From assembly GCA_945900945.1 (NCBI GenBank), contig CAMDKL010000046.1:1-37491 (forward strand): DNA of 37,491 nucleotides. Direction: 5' to 3'. The first letter of the stretch is position 1. Each line of letters opens with the position of its first letter. Below, in pieces: positions 32,254 through 37,491 of the stretch. Both the position numbers and the translations under genes were made by a program. A model generated the notes under the pieces. The model saw only the letters and a program-made list of their open reading frames with translations, searched no databases and had not been told where the DNA came from. The stretch is from Pirellula staleyi DSM 6068. GTDB lineage: Bacteria; Planctomycetota; Planctomycetia; Pirellulales; Pirellulaceae.

Positions 32254-33438
32254 ATGCGGGAATTCGACTATCAACTTCGTCCACGAATCATTTTCGGTTC
32301 TCATGTTATCGCGCGATTGGGGCAACTGGCGAGGGAAATCGGATGTTCACGGGCCCTCGTCGTTAGCGACCCGGGCGTTGTAAAAGCAGGTCTTTTTTCA
32401 TCCGGAGAAGAAAGTCTCCTAGAAGCTGGAATTCAGGTAACGGGCTTCCACGATTTGACAGAAAATCCGACGAATTTGAATGTCGACCTAGGGCTGCAAT
32501 TCGCAAAAGAATTCCGACCGGACCTGCTCATCGGACTCGGTGGTGGTTCGAGCATGGACTGCGCCAAGGGAATCAATTTCGTTTATTCGTGTGGCGGCAG
32601 GATCCACGATTTTTGGGGGGTCGGCAAAGCGACGCAAAATATGCTACCGATGATCGCGGTCCCAACGACTGCTGGAACAGGCAGCGAGACGCAGTCCTTT
32701 GCCTTGATTAGTGACGCAGAGACCCATGTAAAAATGGCTTGCGGTGATCCGCGTGCCGCCTGCCGAATTGCCATACTCGATCCGACGCTGACACTAACAC
32801 AACCAACTTCGGTCACCGCGTTGACAGGAATTGATGCGATAACGCATGCCTTGGAAACGTTTGTCTGCAAAAAACGAAATCCGATTTCGGAATGTTATTC
32901 ACGCGAGGCGTGGCAATTGCTTTCGCAAGGATTTCCACAGGTTTTAGAAACCCCGGGTGAAATCGAAGGCAGGGGTCGAATGCAGCTCGGAGCTTGCTTT
33001 GCAGGAATGGCAATCGAGGCTTCGATGTTGGGTGCAGCTCATGCACTTGCTAACCCACTCACGGCCACGTTGGGCGTTGCGCACGGTCAAGCCGTCGGAC
33101 TCATGATGCCACATGTCATTCGATTCAATAGCCATTCCGTTGAAGAAAGTTATGTCGAACTAGCTAAGCTATTGCCCAAGGGTATAGGAGCCGGGATTGG
33201 GCCGTCCGCTTCTGAAATCATTGCGAAGGTCTTTACGAAGTGGATGCAACAAGCCTCGTTGGCAACTTCGCTCAAAGGCCTTCCACAGTGGCCAGAAGCG
33301 TTAACAGAAGACCGCAAGCAGACGATTGCGTTCCTTCGCGAGCTCGCCAGTTCTGCCTCAAAACAGTGGACTGCCTCGTTCAATCCAAGAGAGGTTACCG
33401 AGTCCGATATGCTTGCGATTTATCAGGCTGCACTATAG
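32254..33438 (+). CDS. Iron-containing alcohol dehydrogenase
   Basis: A 394-residue group III (iron-dependent) NAD(P)-linked alcohol dehydrogenase. GLGGGSSMDCAKG at about 94-106 binds the cofactor; VPTTAGTGSETQSFALIS follows. The metal ligands are Asp194 and His198 (GIDAITHALE), His263 (AAHALANP) and His277 (GVAHGQA), all in place. Length is normal for the family. I chose the ATG at 32254 because MREFDYQLRPRIIFG is the usual N-terminus; an ATG at 32230 is also possible. Anything further upstream comes from the REP repeat. It is convergent with the Cys-rich gene, 9 bp away. Substrate (lactaldehyde, ethanol, butanediol or other) cannot be told. Confidence 0.93.
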   Translation: MREFDYQLRPRIIFGSHVIARLGQLAREIGCSRALVVSDPGVVKAGLFSSGEESLLEAGIQVTGFHDLTENPTNLNVDLGLQFAKEFRPDLLIGLGGGSSMDCAKGINFVYSCGGRIHDFWGVGKATQNMLPMIAVPTTAGTGSETQSFALISDAETHVKMACGDPRAACRIAILDPTLTLTQPTSVTALTGIDAITHALETFVCKKRNPISECYSREAWQLLSQGFPQVLETPGEIEGRGRMQLGACFAGMAIEASMLGAAHALANPLTATLGVAHGQAVGLMMPHVIRFNSHSVEESYVELAKLLPKGIGAGIGPSASEIIAKVFTKWMQQASLATSLKGLPQWPEALTEDRKQTIAFLRELASSASKQWTASFNPREVTESDMLAIYQAAL

Positions 33439-33447
33439 CCCCGTCCC

Positions 33448-34566
33448 CTAACGCTTGGTTGGAACTCTCACTCTTGGCACCAAAGGTATTTCTTCGGAAG
33501 GACGTTTCTTCATCTCTTTTCGAACGATCGCCTTTCCCATTGATGCCTCGTTAAAGTTGGACGGGACGACTTGCGAGCTATTGCTCGACGCAGACTCAGT
33601 CGCCTCGAACTGAAGGTTTGGCCCATTTAGTTTTAAAGGCGAATGTCTTGATGGCTTCTGTGGCTTGATGGGTGTCGATTCCTCCTCTGCCACTTGATCG
33701 GAGGGCGCAAGCCTTAGGACCTTGGTGGAAAGCTGACGATCGCTAGTCAGAAGAATCCCTTCCATTTTCTGTCGTGTTCCTCTGAAACTCGCATCATCTT
33801 TGAACGGATCCATAAGGACATCGGGAAGCTTTGATTCAGAGGGAGTTATTGGATTCGTTTTCTGTGGAGGCTTCGAATCGGGAGCCCATGCAGGGGGCGG
33901 GTCTGATAGATCGGTGAGTTCAGGCGTAACCTTTAGAGGTTCGACAGGAACACGTTCGACGGGAAGGTTTTGCGCTGTCGGATCAGTGGCAGGAGTGTTG
34001 GGCGTCCTGGAGAGAGGGTCAGTGTGACCAGGAGCGATTATGTGTTTGTCGCAAATCGAATCGGTTGCGAATCGGTTCGGATCGTCGGGGAATGGACGAT
34101 CCGTTCCGGTTTCCAACGGAGAAAATCGAAAGGGTGAGGATGCATTCGACGGCTGAATAGAATTGAATTCGCATCCACAGCTTGGACTTTGCGTCGCGTT
34201 GCAGCCACACGTTTGGCTTGAGTTGTAACGGCTTCTCACGGCTTGATCGTACTGTCCGCTACTGGCGGTTTTTGCTTTCGCTTCAAGGCGATCCCCCATC
34301 TTATCAAAGTGGCTTAGAAGCTGTTCGCCAAGCGATAGCCTAGGTACACACTTGCGGTACCATTGCTCCGGTCCAGGCCTTTTTTCGGCTTCGCATCCAC
34401 ACTTCGGCGACTTCAACCCGGCGCATCGATCACATGACTGACCGTGTACTGGCCCTGCTACAAATGCGGGTCCGGCGCTTATCCCTAGTCCAACTATGAT
34501 TTGTGCGAGCAATCGAGCGTAGGTAGCTCTCGTTGGCTTCATTGGGAGATTGGCTGGGGTTAGCAT
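33448..34566 (-). CDS. Cys- and Pro-rich secreted protein, function unknown
   Basis: A 372-residue exported protein of no recognised family. A signal-like hydrophobic segment (LLAQIIVGLGISAGPAFVAG) ends before GQSCDRC at about residue 44. The first 140 residues hold ten cysteines, mostly as CxxC or CGC pairs (CDRC, CGC at KSPKCGCE, TCGCNATQSPSCGCE). The rest is low-complexity and Pro/Ser/Thr-rich (DPPPAWAPDSKPPQKTNPIT), without secondary structure I can predict. The ATG at 34566 has AGGAA 9 bp upstream, which decided the start; the frame also contains a later Met (34542) right before the hydrophobic segment. A surface or envelope protein is likely, by analogy with Cys-rich planctomycete wall proteins. 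Confidence 0.72.
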   Translation of the reverse strand: MLTPANLPMKPTRATYARLLAQIIVGLGISAGPAFVAGPVHGQSCDRCAGLKSPKCGCEAEKRPGPEQWYRKCVPRLSLGEQLLSHFDKMGDRLEAKAKTASSGQYDQAVRSRYNSSQTCGCNATQSPSCGCEFNSIQPSNASSPFRFSPLETGTDRPFPDDPNRFATDSICDKHIIAPGHTDPLSRTPNTPATDPTAQNLPVERVPVEPLKVTPELTDLSDPPPAWAPDSKPPQKTNPITPSESKLPDVLMDPFKDDASFRGTRQKMEGILLTSDRQLSTKVLRLAPSDQVAEEESTPIKPQKPSRHSPLKLNGPNLQFEATESASSNSSQVVPSNFNEASMGKAIVRKEMKKRPSEEIPLVPRVRVPTKR

Positions 34567-34980
34567 GAATGCAGGTTCCTTTGACAAGTCTTGGGTCTAC
34601 ACATTGAATATTTGTTGACGGGAGAGTTTCACCACACCGAAATGTTCATCGAACCGTTACGCTCGGAATCCGCAGAGCTTTCGCTAAAAACCGAAAAGTC
34701 GACCCAGGCTGCCTGAGTTACCAAGCTGGATGTGAAATAACAGAATTGTGGCCCAACAGATCCGCCTGCGGGGAGGAGGTTTCGTCAGCGGACAGATCTG
34801 CGGCCCCGCCTCCGCCCTCACAATCCGCATAAACCAATAGATCGTGCGTCGTCTTGGGAAAAAGAACGCGATTGAGTCAACTCTACCGACTCGACTCAAA
34901 CGCGCGGGTAGACTTTTGGGGGCAGGAAAGTACTGCTGGCTGTACCGATATTACGCTTGATAAAAACCCAGGGGTTGAGA
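34567..34980. other. Gene-poor stretch, GC-rich in its centre
   Basis: There is no convincing gene between the two divergent genes. A short region at 34756-34825 has GC-rich half-repeats (CCGCCTGCGGGGAGGAGG and CCCCGCCTCCGCC) that can pair weakly. An imperfect palindrome with GAGTC and GACTC ends is near 34870-34897. A minus-strand frame at 34684-34899 has no family-like content. Promoters for both flanking genes are expected here, but I see no firm hexamers. Confidence 0.4.
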
Positions 34981-35337
34981 ATGGCCAAAGCTGAAATTGC
35001 TGGAGAACAGATTGTGGCATTGGAACGACGTCGAGGAAGCCGGCGGATCGTGGAAGCATCCGAGCTACAGGTTCGAGCTGTCATCGCCGAAGAAAAGAAG
35101 CGAAATAAAACTCAACGGCGTCGTCAAATTGACCCCACTACCTGCGAACGCGATTATTCTGGCGATGAAGTTGAATTCATGCAGGCCATGGATGCGTATA
35201 AACGAAAAAATGGTCGCATGTTCCCCACTTGCAGCGAGATTTTGGAGGTCATTCGAGACCTCGGCTATGTGAGGCAATTGAACCATGAAGCGCCCCAGGT
35301 ATCGTCCGATACCGCCGTCGAAACCGCCTACGCCTAG
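34981..35337 (+). CDS. Small conserved planctomycete-type protein, function unknown
   Basis: A 118-residue basic protein. The first 45 residues are charged and probably helical ([20 protein letters not shown]). The conserved-looking core is [20 protein letters not shown] followed by [20 protein letters not shown] recognise this pattern from uncharacterised planctomycete proteins and know no function. The Arg/Lys-rich start suggests nucleic-acid or ribosome contact, which is a guess. I used the ATG at 34981, preceded by CAGGGGTTGAG; the frame runs 8 residues further up. It precedes the glycosyltransferase by 228 bp and may share a transcript. Confidence 0.72.
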   Translation: MAKAEIAGEQIVALERRRGSRRIVEASELQVRAVIAEEKKRNKTQRRRQIDPTTCERDYSGDEVEFMQAMDAYKRKNGRMFPTCSEILEVIRDLGYVRQLNHEAPQVSSDTAVETAYA

Positions 35338-35565
35338 CCTGATGACCCGCTCGGACATCTGAATTCCAACCGGAAAACTTCAACTAGTCAGCATTTTGTA
35401 CTGCTGGTTGTGTGTGTTTTCCCAGCTCGGAATCTGAAACCGTTGACCTGGATTTGCCTCCGTCTACAATGCCAGAGCTCGGAACGGCCCCTCGGGGCCT
35501 CCCGCGCAGGTATTTTCTACGAGGTATTTTGCTTGTTGACCGCCAGGTCCGGGACACAAAAAACG

Positions 35566-36318
35566 ATGACGAAGCGATGGCTAGCAGCTCTCCCTGTTTA
35601 TAACGAGGCGGGTTACGTCAACCATGTTCTCGATGAAGTGTTGAAATACGCTCCCGATGTTTTGGCAGTCAATGACGGTTCCAACGATGGAACGGGTAAG
35701 CTTCTCGATCAACGCTCGGACATTAGTGTCATCCACCATGACAAGAATCATGGATACGGAGCTGCGCTTAGAACGGCTTTTCAATACGCGATCGACGAGG
35801 GATACGAAATTATTGTGACCCTAGATTGCGATGGGCAACATCAACCCAAACGAATCCCGCAATTCGTTTCGGCTTGCAAGAACGTGGACATTGTTTCTGG
35901 ATCACGCTATTTGAAAAAGTACGATGGCGATAGCGTTCCTCCTGCTCAACGACTCCTCATTAATAAGCAGATCACCAAAACGATCAATGATCTATTCCAT
36001 TGGAATCTCACCGATACTTTTTGCGGTTTCAAGGCTTATCGGATCGAAGCCGTTGCAAAACTGGATATCACGGTGGATGGCTACGCAATGCCATTGGAGC
36101 TTTGGACGCAAGCTGCGATGCTCGGGATGCGAATATTAGAGGTGCCAGTTCCATTGATCTACTTGGATGAGAAGCGATCCTTTGGTGGTGCCCTCGATGA
36201 CGGCAGTCTACGGTTGACGTATTACAACAAGGTTATCGACCAAAGTATCAAGGCGATGCTTGATCGAGGATACGCGTTACCGATTGAGGCTACACCATTT
36301 TGCGTGGAGTGCCCGTAG
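35566..36318 (+). CDS. Family 2 glycosyltransferase (dolichyl/polyprenyl-phosphate type)
   Basis: A 250-residue GT2 enzyme. ALPVYNEAGYVNHVLDEVL at the start, VNDGSNDGT, TLDCDGQHQP with metal-binding Asp87 and Asp89, and SGSRYLKKYDG are typical of GT-A polyprenyl-phosphate sugar transferases. DTFCGFKAYRIEAV follows and then an acceptor-site stretch YAMPLELWTQAA. It lacks the C-terminal membrane helices of many such enzymes, so it is probably cytosolic or peripheral. The ATG at 35566 is where family likeness begins; the upstream 52 codons of open frame are not similar. It is followed after one base by a GTG that opens the next frame, so the two are likely an operon. Confidence 0.92.
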   Translation: MTKRWLAALPVYNEAGYVNHVLDEVLKYAPDVLAVNDGSNDGTGKLLDQRSDISVIHHDKNHGYGAALRTAFQYAIDEGYEIIVTLDCDGQHQPKRIPQFVSACKNVDIVSGSRYLKKYDGDSVPPAQRLLINKQITKTINDLFHWNLTDTFCGFKAYRIEAVAKLDITVDGYAMPLELWTQAAMLGMRILEVPVPLIYLDEKRSFGGALDDGSLRLTYYNKVIDQSIKAMLDRGYALPIEATPFCVECP

Positions 36319-36319
36319 A

Positions 36320-37491
36320 GTGTCAAGCTCGGCGCCTGCTGTCCAGTCTTCGCTCAAAGTCCCAAAAGAAAACAATCGCTTTCTGTGCTGGCCAAATGCG
36401 AACGATTCCAAGAAATTGCTTCATCGTAATCAAGCAATCCTGCATCAACCTAGTCTGCCGATTTGGTTTTGCCAATTGCGCAGTCTGGCGCGCGAACAAG
36501 CGTTGAGTGCGTCGAAAAAGTATATGTTAGGCTACGCACCGATTCTCGCTCAGTCGATTTCGATAGCGGATTTGGACAACACACGCTTGGTGGTTGGCGG
36601 CCATCAGCCAGAATTGTTCCATCCTGGAGTCTGGTTCAAGAACTTCTTGCTCTCGGAGATTGGAAAGCGAACGAACTCGGTCGGCTTGCAAGTGATTATA
36701 GATCAGGATGTCGCTCGGTCTGACTCGTTGAGGGTTCCAACGTGCTCGAGTCTGGCTGAGCGGACCGTTCCAGAATACTCGCAACGAACTATGATGCTGC
36801 CATTTCGAGCGGAATCGCAGCCCCGGATGCCTTGGCATGCGACAGGGACCGCTCCCATGAATCCAGCCCCTTGGATCAAAACCATTGAAAATGTTGATCA
36901 ATCGATGACAGCCTGCGGGCTAGCTCAACCCCTCCTCCTAAGTCGCGTTAAAACTCTCCAGCAATGCATTTTGACAACCAAAAATATTGGAGATGCCTTT
37001 TCGCAATTTCGTCATAGGATCGAGATGGAAAATGGGATATTGAATATAGAAGTTCCCATCGGCCATTTGTGCAACGAATCTGCATTTGGGTTCTTTGTCC
37101 TGCATTGTGTTCGCAACGCGGAGTCACTTTGGGATTCCTACAACAGTTGCCGAGACACGTATCGCTCGCGGCACAAGATTCGAAATCAAGCGCAGCCGGT
37201 TTTAGAACTGCAGAGGCGGGATGACTGGCTTGAATTGCCATTTTGGATTTATCGCTTGGGTGGTGAAGCGGTTGTTGAGCGCAAACGGCTTTGGGTCTGC
37301 AAACAGCACGATCAGTTGCTCTTAAGCGATCACGCCGAAGCAAATTTGAGAACGGTCTCGGTCGAGCTACCGTTCGATGAGCAAGGGCTTGCGATGACTT
37401 GGAATGAGATACAGCAAAGGGGCATTTGTATTCGACCGAGAGCTTTGATGACAACGATGTACTTGCGATGCTTTATAGCCGATCTATTCGT
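36320..37491 (+). CDS. BshC-like planctomycete protein (3' end outside window)
   Basis: An open frame of 390 codons runs off the window; it starts with a GTG one base after the glycosyltransferase stop. The block LVVGGHQPELFHPGVWFKNF at about 90-109 is followed by GLQVIIDQD and DSLRVP, and then PWIKTIENVD. The C-terminal visible part ends RPRALMTTMYLRCFIADLF. The order (GHQ..LF..G....K, then an acidic/Asp patch, then RP-type strand) recalls BshC, the bacillithiol cysteine-adding enzyme. The resemblance is weak and the HxxE-type metal residues of BshC are not evident, so the function is uncertain. I recall similar proteins in planctomycetes next to glycosyltransferases, without an assigned role. 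The start could also be further downstream. Confidence 0.7.
   Translation, partial: MSSSAPAVQSSLKVPKENNRFLCWPNANDSKKLLHRNQAILHQPSLPIWFCQLRSLAREQALSASKKYMLGYAPILAQSISIADLDNTRLVVGGHQPELFHPGVWFKNFLLSEIGKRTNSVGLQVIIDQDVARSDSLRVPTCSSLAERTVPEYSQRTMMLPFRAESQPRMPWHATGTAPMNPAPWIKTIENVDQSMTACGLAQPLLLSRVKTLQQCILTTKNIGDAFSQFRHRIEMENGILNIEVPIGHLCNESAFGFFVLHCVRNAESLWDSYNSCRDTYRSRHKIRNQAQPVLELQRRDDWLELPFWIYRLGGEAVVERKRLWVCKQHDQLLLSDHAEANLRTVSVELPFDEQGLAMTWNEIQQRGICIRPRALMTTMYLRCFIADLF

Noticed and set aside
34684-34899. A 71-codon minus-strand frame between divergent genes
   Set aside because: No ribosome site and no family-like composition; it runs across GC-rich half-repeats.

Overview
The window reads as chromosomal DNA of a planctomycete, probably of the Pirellulales/Rhodopirellula type. 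The grounds are a Planctomycete-type cytochrome c (DUF1587/1595/1592/1588/1585) protein followed by a DUF1552 protein, an arylsulfatase, several Tat-exported enzymes, a Cys-rich beta-barrel porin, a planctomycete-type small protein at 34981, and many dispersed palindromic repeats together with the end of a REP-associated-type transposase. No rRNA or tRNA gene was recognised, and no intact phage or integrase.

Layout. 1-513: C-terminal end of a transposase-like protein. 0.8-3.8 kb: secreted sulfatase, divergent from an aldehyde dehydrogenase, then three palindromic repeats. 4.1-8.3 kb: cytochrome/DUF1552 pair and a DgkA-type lipid kinase. 8.4-11.0 kb: two minus-strand Tat-exported enzymes (sulfite-oxidase-like, alpha/beta hydrolase). 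11.3-16.4 kb: PepX-like peptidase, SDR, and an epimerase/HHxxxDG acyltransferase pair overlapping by ATGA. 16.5-22.0 kb: a gene graveyard around intact genes. Relics of a GxxExxY protein, a GntR/FCD regulator, an apiosidase-like glycosidase, possibly HsdR, and an SMC-like ATPase lie among a duplicated-domain secreted protein, a HemQ-type coproheme decarboxylase and an ABC-2 permease with no ATPase beside it.

22.1-29.1 kb: a complete iron-sulfur (SUF) locus, sufR-sufC-sufB-sufD-Rieske ferredoxin-sufT-(sufE::sufS fusion). SufR would sense cluster supply; SufBCD is the scaffold; the fused SufE-SufS desulfurase supplies sulfur; SufT and the Rieske protein are probable maturation and electron-transfer accessories. 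Palindromic repeats sit in the gaps before sufT and before the fusion gene.

29.15-29.42 kb: a 268-bp element with terminal inverted repeats and nested perfect hairpins (a cloverleaf-like fold) fills the gap between two convergent genes. 29.4-37.5 kb: SMUG1-like uracil-DNA glycosylase, porin, iron-dependent alcohol dehydrogenase behind a strong REP hairpin, a second Cys-rich secreted protein, a small conserved protein, a family 2 glycosyltransferase, and the start of a BshC-like protein that runs off the window.

The most interesting signals are the cloverleaf element at 29152-29419, the covarying REP family with its transposase-like partner, the SUF locus with its fused desulfurase, and the cassette-like inverted repeats around dead genes.
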